This document shows positions 1 to 9,599 of a stretch of 64,000 nt of DNA, piece after piece. The stretch is taken from NCBI RefSeq assembly GCF_001653235.2, contig NC_035794.1:434001-498000 (forward strand), given 5' to 3'. How positions within the stretch are numbered: the first letter of the stretch is position 1; the number at the start of each line of letters is the position of its first letter. This DNA is from Pochonia chlamydosporia 170 (taxonomy: Eukaryota; Ascomycota; Sordariomycetes; Hypocreales; Clavicipitaceae). Below the pieces are notes generated by a model. That model searched no databases. It was given only the letters and a program-made list of their open reading frames with translations, and was not told the origin of the DNA. A program made the translations under genes and the position numbers.

Positions 1-227
1 AGTCGAGTAGGCAGTGTAGAAGACGACAGAGAGGAGGATGATGTTGAGGGGCGTGAAGGGCGTGCTGATGCTGTATCGTGATTTCAATTAGCGATGATTC
101 TCGCTTCGTGCACATGGCGAGGTCATAGAGGGGATGACATGGATATGATATTGCTCGAGTGAGCGGCCACGTACCTCGATGCTTCCTTTGCAGCCTCTTG
201 GACTACCCTGTGTTGGACGTAGTCCAT
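1..227 (-). CDS. Partial spliced gene, N-terminal membrane anchor, possibly cytochrome b5-type (Dap1-like)
   Basis: Only the 5' part is inside the window; it continues beyond the left edge. Exon 1 runs from the ATG at 227 to 175 (17 codons plus 2 nt) and ends at a GTACGT donor. The intron (71-174) has a CGCTAAT branch-like site and a CAG acceptor. Exon 2 begins at 70 and stays open to the edge. The joined reading starts MDYVQHRV and then gives STPFTPLNIILLSVVFYTAY, a proline-turn plus one hydrophobic membrane segment. That resembles the N-terminal anchor of fungal Dap1/MSBP-type cytochrome b5 proteins, but the haem domain would lie outside the window, so the family is a guess. Reading frame and splice sites are seen; function is inferred. 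Confidence 0.5.
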
Positions 228-862
228 CGTGACAGATGTGGTTCTGTAAGGTAACCGCGCGGCGTAATCGGATCAATGCCAAATGCTGGGCGAGAAGAAT
301 GTCGTGTCTGCACTGGCTGAGCAAAGATGATTACTGTCAATCAAGTTTTGAATCGGGCGGAGTGGAAAAGACCAGACATTAAGTTGTCTGGTTTCTGACA
401 AACTGACTTGTCGGCTCAGGGTTGGGCCAACGGTGCAGGAGGGTGTGACCATTATAGTTCCTCCGATTGGCGCCTCCACCATCAACCATCCATGCCAACA
501 CGGCCGACATGACCATTGAGCAACCAATTCGCTAAAACACCAAAAACAGTGCACATCTATATGATGGCACTGGCAGCTATTTGCCTTGTCGCTCAAAGGT
601 GGGCTTCAGTATCTTCGTACGGGTTAGTTTCCTACATCATACGAGGGTGCATCATTACGTCCTACTCCACGCTGTGATCTAGGAACGCAGCTGGGATTGA
701 CCCAAGTTCCACAGAATGCAGCGAGTAAAGATGTAATCACTTGCTTAAATGACGATAGATGTCTTTCACTCGTTTTACAATTTTTATTTTATCTATACTT
801 TTGGGGCTGCAGTCATAACAGACCGCACATATTTCACAAACGGTGGTCCATATGAGAAGGCC
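228..862. other. Intergenic, 5' flank of the left-edge gene and 3' flank of OLA1
   Basis: No convincing reading frame. An AT-rich stretch near 770-800 probably belongs to the OLA1 3' end region. Otherwise I see nothing in it. Confidence 0.6.
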
Positions 863-2462
863 CTAACCCTTAGCAGCACCGGCTTTAATGAGTAAAATAT
901 CGCCGTCTTCGACGACATATTCCTTGCCCTTGGTCATCATCTTTCCCTTTGCCTTGACCTCCGATTCGTCGCCCATCTCTTTCAAAGTATCAAAGTTGTA
1001 GACAATAGCTTGGATAAAGGTCTTTTCAAAATCCGTATGAATGACACCAGCAGCCTGAGGCGCCTTGGTTCCAGTACGGATGGTCCATTGACGGACCTCA
1101 TCAGCGCCAGATGTAAAGAAACTTCCCAATTGCAGCGTTTTGCGCATTTGGGTGATGATCTTGGGCAGCGCCGACTCAGCCCCGACGTTCTTTTGTTCCT
1201 CCTTGGACTCGTCCTCGGTTTCGTAGCGTGTCAAACGCTCCTCATAGCTCACGGAGATAGGAATGATGGGGTCGCCGGTGGCATGCTCCTTGACCCACTC
1301 AACGATCTTGGGGAGATGTTTGTTCTTCTTGCGAACATAATCCTTCTCAGACAAGTTCACCAGATATACAACCGGTTTAGCTGTCAACAAAAACAGCGGG
1401 TTGATAACCTCAACCTGAGTCCAGAGTCAGTAAGGCTCTTCCACGACAGAATGAAAACAATGTAGAAGAGAAACGAAATCAGGCTTCTGTCAGAGTAAAA
1501 TTCATCTCACAATGCACTCTAGCGTTATTAAGTGAGGCATTCGAAGAGCTGGGATTAGGTCAGGCCAATGGCCTTTTGTCATCATAAGAAGCGCAAGGGA
1601 AGAGACGTGGGCAGAATTCAGGTAGCAAAACGTTGCTTCAACCTGGAAGAGGAACGAAACTGGGCACCGCTGAACAAACTCAAAGCACTGTTTCTTACCT
1701 CTTTCGGGCCCCAGACACCTTTGCGGACATCCTTGCCATCTTGCAGCCAAGCCAAGATCTTCTCGATGATGTCTTGTTCTTGCTTAGCCTTCTTGAGTTC
1801 GAGACTCTGGCCGCCCATGCGGGTCTTCTTCTTCTGATTCTCCAGAGCCTTTTCAACAAACTCAATATCTTTGAGTCTGAGCTCCTCGCTGATAATATCC
1901 AAGTCTCGAGTGGGGTTCACGTCACCCTCAATATGGATAATTTCGGCGTCGTCGAAGCATCGAACAACCTGGAAAATGGCATCTACTGCGCGAATATGCG
2001 ACAAGAAAGCGTTTCCAAGACCAGCTCCGGTGGATGAACCGCGTGTGAGACCAGCGATGTCATAAACCGTCAAATTGGCAGGAACTTGAGACTTGGGCTT
2101 ATACTTCTCGCATAGCCAGTCAAATCTAGCATCGGGAACAATGACACGAGCCTCTTCAGGATCAATGGTGGCATAGGGGAAGTTCTTTCAAAGCTGTCAG
2201 CACCCCAATTTGAGGGCGAAGAACGAGGGGGGGCCTCATACAGCTGGGTTGCCAAGGTTGCATTTTGTAATGGCCTGGAACAATGTAGATTTGCCAACGT
2301 TTGCAAGGCCAACCTATTATGGATCGTTAGCAGGTTGTTGGCTGACATATGGCCAGCAGGGATTGCTAGGATGCACTATAAACCTACAATTCCACTCTTC
2401 AAGTTGTTCCCAGGTCGGCCAAGGGGAATCTTTTCCTCCTGAACAACTTTCTTAGGGGGCAT
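863..2462 (-). CDS. OLA1: Obg-like ATPase OLA1/YchF
   Basis: Ribosome-associated P-loop NTPase of the YchF/OLA1 family, which prefers ATP over GTP; cytosolic. Four exons: 2462-2388, 2313-2242, 2184-1699, 1414-863, giving 394 aa, the usual length. Visible are the G1 loop ANVGKSTLFQA (about residues 28-38), the G3 region YDIAGLTRGSSTGAGLGN (about 89-106) and the G4 replacement NLSEKDY typical of OLA1 in place of NKxD. A coiled-coil insert follows the G domain, and a C-terminal TGS domain includes FFTSGADEVRQWTI and ends in DGDILLIKAG. Introns are 74, 57 and 284 bp; the last is unusually long and holds the candidate snoRNA listed separately. The start ATG has the family-typical MPPKK beginning. 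Confidence 0.95.
1483..1592 (-). ncRNA. Candidate intronic box C/D snoRNA in OLA1 intron 3
   Basis: Read on the minus strand, the same strand as the host gene. A 6-nt stem arm GCTTCT (1592-1587) is followed after 1 nt by a perfect box C ATGATGA (1585-1579). A CTGA suited to box D' lies at 1563-1560, a C'-like GAGATGA at 1508-1502 and box D CTGA at 1493-1490. After 1 nt comes AGAAGC (1488-1483), exactly complementary to the first arm. Boxes flush against a closing stem inside an over-long intron are the hallmark of an intron-encoded 2'-O-methylation guide. The 15-nt guide between C and D' (1578-1564) would direct an Am. The D'-to-C' gap is long, and I could not assign the rRNA target from memory. 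Confidence 0.6.
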
Positions 2463-3654
2463 CTTGTTTCTAGATTTTGCGTAAAAACGGCAGGGAATGA
2501 AGATAGATACGCGCCGGGCGATTGGAGCTTGTCCAAGAGCTGCAGGCCAGGCTGCGCGGGGAAGAAAGGTTGGTATCAGAGAAGAGAAGGCAAAAGGAGG
2601 CACGGTAAGAAGCGTCGTGGTGAACGACGTGGCTGCAAAGAGCCTTTACAACCGATTGAAAAGGGGAGAGAATGAAGAGTGCGAAACGCCTGCTCGACCA
2701 AAAGGAGACAGGCGATACCCTTGATGAGGGAGTTGGCAATGAGGAGTTGAAGAGGAGGAGGAAGAATCAGAAAAATTGCGACGAAGGAAATTTGAAGAGC
2801 TCCCCCACCACACTCTCTAGCGTGTGGGCACGGCAAGCTGGGCTGGGGCCTTTACTAGTCGGAGCAAGTGTTTTTCCAGCTGTAACCCAAATTTGCACAG
2901 GTTGCCCCATGCGTCATGGGCCAAGCCAGGCCCACCCATGGTCATGACTGCACTGGTCGCTGCTGGTTCTTACAAGAGCAGCCTAGTCGGTACGTTCATA
3001 AGTTGTGCAAGGGGGGGATTGGCCGTATTGGCACAGCAGCAAAACAGTCTAGTATCTTTGTTGCACATTTTATTGATGGATTGAGTGAAGTGCTCTGTGT
3101 AAATGTGTCAATGCTATCAGATACTTGATCAACCATGGCGACATTTGCCATCTTGCAGAGACATTTTGGTCTGGTGGCTGGAGATGAAGCAACATGCTCC
3201 GTCTCACTCCTGCTAGCGCCGTCTGCTCCATGCAATACCGCTTACTCCGTCCTTGTCCAAATGTCTGGTCGTCCAGATTGGCAGGTTTCAGAGCTGAGGC
3301 TTGGCTCTGGCTCCGGACCCGGCTGAGGTGCACCAACGTTTGGTGCCGGTTGATGACATGTCTGTCTCCGTTGGTCGCCACTGACAGAGCGCTTTCATGA
3401 CTTCCATGTCCCAGCTCCTCCAATTCCACAAAGGCTCTCCCCTCGAACCGTATTCTATGCTGCCTCATTTCCTCGGGCACGAATTTTTTCTTCGTATCTA
3501 TCCATGTACGCTGGCCACGCGGTACGAAACCTAACTCGAATACCTGACAGTTTAGAAGGAAGCTTCAGCTGTCACTCCCAACTGCACCAACCACTTGTTC
3601 AGGCGCGCATTGTTGGTGAGACATCTGGACCCTTTGAGGACTATCTGTTTTGAC
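2463..3654. other. Intergenic between OLA1 and the PPPDE gene (divergent)
   Basis: About 1.2 kb holding the 5' regions of two divergent genes. The longest open frame (3070-3480, minus) has no recognisable domain and low-complexity-like composition; I treat it as noise. No repeats beyond simple runs. Confidence 0.5.
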
Positions 3655-4484
3655 ATGTCGACACCTCGACACAGTACAAGCCAGCCTGCCAGCAGGCACA
3701 GATCGACCTTATCATTACAAAAGACCGAGATCACAATACACGTCTATGACCTGCTTCCGGTTTGTATTCAACCCCACCTCTGAAGAACTATGCTTCATTC
3801 AGACGTAAATGCAGAACAGCTGCTGACTACGTTTCTCCTCAATTGATAGCCAGGTCGACTCTCTTCCGTACTCTGGACGGTCGGCGCATCGCTTCTCCAT
3901 TCTGGCGTGGTTATCAACGGGAAAGAATATGCTTACGGCGGACACGATAAGCGCGGTATAACAGGTGTATACTGGACGAAGCCTAAAACCGAACCTCCTG
4001 GAGGAACCTTTCGATGCGAAATACTCCATGGCTTTACACTTGCCACCCAAGATGAAATTGATGCTGCGCTGCGCTCTGCATCGGAAGATTCTTGGGCACC
4101 TCGTACAACCTATTGACTAAAAATTGCAATCACTTCACCTCATACCTCTGCCAAAAGCTGACCGGCAACGCGGGTCCTGGTTGGCTCAATAGGGCCGCGA
4201 GCATTGGTGTCGCCCTGCCCTGTGTGGTACCTCGAGAATGGATCGAACCCCCGGAATACGAAACGGCGGACGGTGAGCTGTTGGAGGACGATGACGACCT
4301 TCCTGACGAGTCTTCACGCATGCTTTCTCAGGCCAAGCCGCATTTCTTATCCGAAGGCGGAAATAGCAGCGACGAGTGGAATAGTGAGGATGAAAGACGG
4401 AGAGGCGGAAGCGGGAAAGGCAAACGAGTTGTGCGAGATTCCTCCGGCCGCAACCTGCCTGCCGCGGAGCTCGCTCCGCGGTAG
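3655..4484 (+). CDS. PPPDE/DeSI-like cysteine isopeptidase, with a 1-nt frameshift
   Basis: PPPDE-fold (DeSI/DUF862) papain-like deSUMOylase/deubiquitinase family. Exon 1 is 3655-3759, intron 3760-3849 (ends TTGATAG), and exon 2 starts at 3850. The exon 2 reading contains the catalytic His in SLLHSGVVINGKEYAYGGHD and continues through GTFRCEILHGFTL to SED at 4089. The catalytic Cys block, LGTSYNLLTKNCNHFTSYLC, is in a different frame starting at 4092. No GT...AG pair lies between, so one nucleotide is missing at about 4090 relative to the family. Without correction the protein stops at TGA 4114-4116 and lacks the catalytic Cys. After the Cys block comes an acidic, Ser-rich tail ending at 4484. 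Either a sequencing indel or a recent disabling mutation; both active-site residues are otherwise intact. Confidence 0.8.
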
Positions 4485-4845
4485 CCACAAGCGTTGTGAT
4501 TTTGCGAGTCTTTGTTAACCATTTTTGGGATGGATTTTTGTCGCATGGCGTTCCGGGCATAGTAAGATACCACAGATGATGGTTGTGTATTGTACCGCTT
4601 GAAGCATAAATGTGTCCGCAACATAGCTGACAGACACGAGATGCCTATGTTGTCATTGTATGCTCTAGCATATTTAGTGTATAGTTGGTCACGAGTATCC
4701 ATATCTTGCTTGAGACACTGCAGCATCCGTTAGAGATGTATTGTATTTTGTTTAAAATATAGGTTGTACAGTGATATGGTACAGTTGATATGTCAGTCCC
4801 TGGCCCTCTCCCCTCTATCCCCAAAGCCAAACTCCCCCTGGTACT
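4485..4845. other. Convergent 3' intergenic region
   Basis: About 360 bp between the PPPDE gene and the uS11m gene, which end towards each other. AT-rich with TATA-like and TTGT-rich stretches (4730-4770) that look like 3' end signals. Nothing else seen. Confidence 0.5.
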
Positions 4846-5571
4846 CTATAGTCGTCGTGGTTTCTTACTCCTTGTGCCAGCAAACTTGATACGAGTAGAG
4901 TCGGCAACTCTAACAATCTTGTCGCGCAATATTTTGCCTTCCGGGCTCATCAGCACCTTCACTGCAGCCTCTCGACCCTGACCGAAACCTCGCAGCACCA
5001 GCTCTAGCCTTTGAATCTTCATTGGCCACCCGGTGTGAATAAGACGTTCCAGAACATATTTCGTCAGGGAGTAAGCAGAATCGAATGTTCCGCGTCGAGA
5101 TTTTCGAAAGCCGATATTTCCACATGACATGGAGATGATGGGTTCGCGGTTAGGTTTCGTGCAGGTGATATGGGTGTTATGCTTATGAGAGTAGACGTGA
5201 AAGTGATATGGTTCCTGTGTATCCTCTCTGCGTTGTGCAGGCTGGACATTCTGCCCCGAGAGAGCGCTTGTGTCAATGTTGGGCTTGTTGTTTAGCATGT
5301 TAAACACCATGCTTTGCGACAGATCACTCATGGTATTTGGTTGCGCTGCCTGGCTCCGTGATAGTGATGGGCTATTGAAAACGCTCTCGAGAAGATCTTC
5401 GGTTTTGGGCCGCGCCTGCACTCTTTTCGGCCGGTCCGTCTTTGAATCATCCCATTGTGCCGTCGACCGGGAGAACAGACGTGAGGCTTGGGAAGGGCAT
5501 TTCGGAATTGCAGTGTTTAATTGTCGAAGTGACGGCAGCGCCGTCAGCCGGTTCGTCAATGATCGACTCAT
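4846..5571 (-). CDS. Mitochondrial small ribosomal subunit protein uS11m (yeast Mrps18 type)
   Basis: Component of the mitochondrial 37S ribosomal subunit platform. Single exon, 241 aa from the ATG at 5571. The first ~60 residues are Arg/Ser-rich with few acids (MSRSLTNRLTALPSLRQLN), a likely mitochondrial presequence. The C-terminal half (about 115-241) is the S11 fold: HVYSHKHNTHIT, then SCGNIGFRKSRRGTFDSA, VLRGFGQGREAA and the basic end GTRSKKPRRL. I chose 5571 because the seven codons upstream begin with TTG, not ATG. An upstream out-of-frame ATG opens a four-codon ORF whose TGA overlaps the chosen ATG by one base. It shares a 319-bp promoter interval with TIM44. Confidence 0.93.
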   Translation of the reverse strand: MSRSLTNRLTALPSLRQLNTAIPKCPSQASRLFSRSTAQWDDSKTDRPKRVQARPKTEDLLESVFNSPSLSRSQAAQPNTMSDLSQSMVFNMLNNKPNIDTSALSGQNVQPAQRREDTQEPYHFHVYSHKHNTHITCTKPNREPIISMSCGNIGFRKSRRGTFDSAYSLTKYVLERLIHTGWPMKIQRLELVLRGFGQGREAAVKVLMSPEGKILRDKIVRVADSTRIKFAGTRSKKPRRL

Positions 5572-5890
5572 TTTGCTAGCATGGTCTTCCAATTGCTAGG
5601 CAATAGCTTGGAAAGGCTGTAGATTTTGTTGACCGGACGTCTTTTCTTCGTCTCCTGTAATTTAGCACAGGTAAACTAAGGTGGTCCGGAGCTTTTTGCT
5701 TTCAAAAGTGGCTTGCCGCGGTTTTACCGACACTCCTGGTGCTGGTCCCTTCCGCCTGCAGCCGAGATCGCGAAGCTAAAATTTCATTTCGCCCGTTGTA
5801 AGTTGCCGCCCCCCCATTGCTCTTTTGCAACACCTCTTGTCCACAAGCAAGGCACATCCTGTGGGCTCCTTCCCACACATCTCGCCCAGT
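5572..5890. promoter_or_regulatory. Divergent promoter interval between uS11m and TIM44
   Basis: Two mitochondrial-biogenesis genes are transcribed away from each other across 319 bp. That leaves little room for independent promoters plus leaders, so a shared bidirectional control region is likely. This is inferred from spacing only; I recognise no specific factor site. Confidence 0.5.
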
Positions 5891-7592
5891 ATGAACTCCA
5901 TTGCTCGAAGCGCGGTCAACACTGAAAATGTCCTATCCCGGGCATCTGTTCGAGTTACCAACTCGTCTGGCACATTTCCTGCATATAGGAGGTTAGCGTC
6001 CCAGCTTTGCCAGACCTCTCAAATCACCACGGCGAGTGCGAATCAAAAGATAGCGGCAAACTTCGTCATTTCTCCTCTTCGATCTCAGTTCCTTCCTTCC
6101 GAACTACGCTGGACCCCAATCGCCTCCTCACAATGCCGACAGTTCCATGTGAGCAGACAGGCTTACCAAGATGAAAAGCCTGGTAAAGACTCTGCCAAAT
6201 CCGCTTCAGCCGAAGCCGACGCCGAAGCCAAAAATTCCGAATCTGAAACCAAATCCGACAAGGAAGAATCAAAGAAGTCTGACGAAGGCGAAAATGGCGA
6301 AAATGGCGAAAAGTCCGAAGGCAAGGAGGAAGGCAAGGAGAAGAAGGAAGATCTGCCTCCGCCGCCGCCTCACGGTGACAAGACCCCTTGGCAGGTGTTC
6401 ATGGAAACTATGAACACTGAATTCCAAGCGTCCAAGGAATGGAACGAGTCGACGAAGCAAATTGGTGCCGCTGCTCATCAGTTTACGGAGAGTGAATCCG
6501 TTCGTCGGGCTCGTGAGGCCTATGAAAAGTCGACAGGCGCCATTTCATCCACTACCGCTAAAGCCGTCAAGTCCACCGCCGGGGCCATTGGGAAGGGAGC
6601 TTCCTGGACCTGGGATACCTCTGTGATGAAAGGTGTCAGGAAAGCTGCCAATGTCACTGGTGATGCAGTGGACAAAGCCACAAAACCCATTCGCGACACC
6701 GAGGCCTACCGAAACGTGAAGAATGTCATTGATGACGGCAGCTCCTCCAGGTATGGTGGATGGGTGGAGAAGGAAGAGCGCAGAAAGAAGAGGGCAATGA
6801 TGGAGCAGCAAAATGGCGGCTCCCAGGTGATGGAGGAAGATCCCGAGTAAGCTCACCTATTTTTTTACTTCAAGAATTACAAGGCTTTCGAGTGCTGACA
6901 CAGCGATTCAATCCAGTGCCGGAACTAATATCACACTCCACAAAGATGCTGCTTGGAAGGAGGCATGGAGAGATTTCCGAGACACCAACAAGTTCGTTCA
7001 AGGGATTTTCACCATGAAGGGTCGCTACGAAGAGTCAGAGAATCCTCTTATTTCCACCGCTCGGAGTATTACCGACCGTATTGGAGGCTTTTTTGCTGAG
7101 AACGAGACCGCCATGGTCATCAAAAAGTTCCGATCTATGGATCCCGCCTTCCAGGTTGAGCCGTTCCTGCAAGAATTACGCGAATATATCCTACCAGAGG
7201 TTCTTGATGCCTACGTCAAGGGCGATACAGAAACGTTGAAGCTCTGGCTTTCGGCCGCGCAGTTTTCAGTATACGAAGCCTTGACCAAGCAATATCTTCA
7301 GGCTGGCATGAAGTCTGACGGCCGTATCCTCGACATCCGGAACGTTGATATTCTCCGAGCTAGAATGTTGGACCCTGGTGAGGTTCCCGTATTTATCATC
7401 ACTTGCCGTACCCAGGAAGTCCATGTTTATCGCAATGCGAAGTCCAACCAGCTTGCCGCTGGTATGGAGGACAAGGTTCAACTGGTCACGTATGCTATTG
7501 GCATTACCCGAGTTCCTGAAGACGTCAACAATCCCGAAACACGAGGCTGGCGTCTAATTGAGATGCAGAAGAGCGGAAGAGAGTGGCATTAA
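5891..7592 (+). CDS. TIM44: Mitochondrial import inner membrane translocase subunit TIM44
   Basis: Peripheral matrix-side subunit that tethers mtHsp70 (the PAM motor) to the TIM23 channel. Two exons, 5891-6846 and 6917-7592, give 543 aa. The 70-bp intron has GTAAGC, a GTGCTGACA branch site and CAG. Residues 1 to ~95 form a presequence without acidic runs. Next is a Lys/Glu/Ser-rich linker (about 95-165) ending in LPPPPPHGDKTPWQVF, then an amphipathic helical region. The C-terminal Tim44 domain includes WKEAWRDFRDTNKFVQGIF, PAFQVEPFLQELREYILPE and a terminal GWRLIEMQKSGREWH. The start is the ATG in context AGTATGAAC; an upstream in-frame CTG/ATG extension seemed less likely. Divergent from uS11m. 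Confidence 0.96.
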
Positions 7593-8091
7593 GTTGGTGT
7601 TAATTACAGCGGGCCCGGCCATCTTTTTTTTATGTCTTTCCGATACTTCGCATTGGGCGGATGGAGTTTGAACAAATTCATGTGACATCTTGTATATTAT
7701 TTCTGTTGCCTACGCGCAAATACCAGGGTTTGCTCAGTGGCAGAGAAGGGATAAAAAGCGTGTATTTGGTGAAAGTGGTAATGGAGAAGGCAATGGTTAC
7801 GACTAGGGGTGAATTACGTGGGAGGAAATTGGGAAGGCAAACCACTCACCGCTCTATTCGTCTTGCTCGAGGCAAGATGTGTACACATGTATGACTAGGT
7901 ATTAGAGGATCTTCGGTATAGACGGGATATAGGGGGGGGGGGTGTATCCAATATCAAAAGCATAACAGAGAATATAACAGCGTACAATTTCTCGTTCTGG
8001 AAGCAAAACTAAGAGGCTTTATACATGCATGGCACAGATGTCCCTGTTGTGGTAGGGAATTTCAATCGTTGCAATTCCAAGACCCTGCCGC
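7593..8091. other. Convergent 3' intergenic region with G10 run
   Basis: About 500 bp between the 3' ends of TIM44 and the NADAR gene. It contains a T8 run near 7625 and a pure G run near 7931-7941. No coding signal. Confidence 0.5.
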
Positions 8092-8714
8092 TTATTTCCT
8101 GAGTTGCTCTCTCACCTCCATCAATGCCTTGCCTAGCAAATTCAGACCCCAGTGCTTCCTGGCGTTTTCTGCAACATCAGCCTTGAAGCCAATTCCCCAG
8201 ATTTTGTCGAACGGACTCGCCTCCACTATCTCACTGGTTCCAGTTGCGAGGAGCATTTCACGTAAGCTGCCATCAATCAGGGGAGCGTTCTCCCCGGTCC
8301 CCTTTCGAAAGCCTTCCTCTGTGACTGCCGTTGTGAACTTCAGAAGATTGCCTTTTTGAACTATGTCCACCCTGTGCTTCTTCCAAGTATCTTCTGAAAA
8401 GTTCTGGACTTTTCGTCCGAGGGCCTTTACATTTCGTGGGTGACCGGCCTGGAGGATTTCATCTGCCACGGCCTGGTCATTGAATAGTATGGCCTTGTGG
8501 TACATCATATAACTATGTTTTGAGGTTAGGGTATGCTTGGTGAGCTGTCACCTCATGCCTGGGAGGCTTACTGTTCAGCAGTGTCGTATACTATGTTGGG
8601 GTCTTTGTCATCCGTAAACGGGCAGTAGTACCATTGTGAGAGCCATCCGGTCTTTGTGTCGGCATCTCGCCAGAAATAGAGGGTGCTGTCTGCGTTGGTG
8701 TTTGAGCCTGTCAT
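8092..8714 (-). CDS. NADAR-domain protein (YbiA/DUF1768 family)
   Basis: NADAR proteins are N-glycosidases. Characterised members cleave early riboflavin intermediates, and some bacterial members remove ADP-ribose from guanine in nucleic acid. Two exons, 8714-8572 and 8512-8092, give 187 aa; the 59-bp intron has GTAAGC and a CATAG acceptor. The protein is essentially one domain: LYFWRDADTKTGWLSQWYY at the start, TAEHYMMYHKA across the splice junction, ILQAGHPRNVKALGRKV in the middle, then LLATGTSEIVEASPFDKIWG and a C-terminal GLNLLGKALMEVREQLR. The catalytic Glu of the TAE(H/Q)YM motif and the EASP..D..WG motif are present, so it should be active. Substrate in this fungus is not evident; no riboflavin gene is adjacent. 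Confidence 0.93.
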
Positions 8715-9248
8715 TTCAATGGCTTTTATTGATTGAATGCTAGGTGTGAGACGAGACGAAACTGATCTTTTGGGCTTGACTTTCCGATACTGTGGTTTAT
8801 TAGTGTATTATTGGTAATTGAAATATTATCCTTTCAGAAATTGTGCCAGCAATCGTCGCGCGTTTTAAGTCGTGAACAGGCAGCGGTATCGTCTGGGCCA
8901 AGATTCAGCCTTGAGTCAGCAGTGTGCCTATCGTGGGGCTAATTTATATTGAACACCAATAAATATGCCAAGTGCCCACATGCTTGAGTCTGTATGTGGT
9001 CTGGTGCTTCATATATCATATATACACGTACCGTATGACTCTAGACCGTGCATTGTTGTAGCGATGCCCGGAACGTAAAGGTCACGGAAGTTGCACAGAG
9101 ACTCTCTCAGCGGGCAGCCCCGTAGTCTTCAACGCGGCCACACAGCAGATCATTTGTAGATCCCCGACATTGTGGTCCGTGAAAGAAGCGCCGTGATTCC
9201 CACCAAAGCAAGCACAGAGGAAACCAGATAGCTTCGTTTGACCAAAAG
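8715..9248. other. Intergenic, nothing recognised
   Basis: About 530 bp between the NADAR gene 5' end and the next minus-strand gene's 3' end. AT-rich around 8790-8830 and 8995-9025; no open frame with family features. Confidence 0.5.
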
Positions 9249-9599
9249 TCAAGATGACCATCGATAGTAAATCAGTTGCATCAAACGCCACCATGCCATA
9301 ATAGCCATGGCGAATACGACTGCCATCGCAATGATAATTCTGTTCCGAACTCGGAATGCCTCTTCAGCCTCAAATTTCATAATCTTGCCCTGGTTGCTTT
9401 GGTAGTAAGATATCTCTTCGCGGTGACGAGTGGCGCCACTTCCCCGGGTTTCAATCCTTTGGGGCCGGAAGATGAGGCGATGAAGCCAGCCAGCTAGGCG
9501 GCTTGACTTTCCGCCATGGCTTTGTATCCTTACACAGGAGTAATGAATGTCGACGAGAACAAGGGAAAATATAAACGAGACGAAATTAATTGGAGTCAT
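9249..9599 (-). CDS. Small predicted membrane protein, conserved-looking, unknown function
   Basis: Single exon, 116 aa. It begins with a hydrophobic segment NFVSFIFSLVLVDIHYS (about residues 5-21). A basic loop follows (HGGKSSRLAGWLHRLIFRP), then a polar KIMKFEAEEAFRVRNR helix and a second hydrophobic segment (about 89-110) with an aromatic end, AWWRLMQLIYYRW. The hydrophobic-basic-hydrophobic pattern and the FEAEEAF(R) helix resemble small uncharacterised ascomycete membrane proteins I have seen, but I cannot name a family. It is clearly less random than neighbouring open frames, which lack such organisation. Function unknown. Confidence 0.6.
   Translation of the reverse strand: MTPINFVSFIFSLVLVDIHYSCVRIQSHGGKSSRLAGWLHRLIFRPQRIETRGSGATRHREEISYYQSNQGKIMKFEAEEAFRVRNRIIIAMAVVFAMAIMAWWRLMQLIYYRWSS

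Noticed and set aside
862..874. Telomere-like CCCTAACCCTTAG
   Set aside because: Only about one and a half repeat units, and it overlaps the OLA1 stop codon; chance match.
3070..3480. 136-codon minus-strand open frame
   Set aside because: No domain, odd composition, lies in a divergent promoter region; no splice context.
4085..4095. Programmed -1 frameshift in the PPPDE gene
   Set aside because: No X XXY YYZ slippery heptamer or obvious downstream pseudoknot; an indel is more likely.
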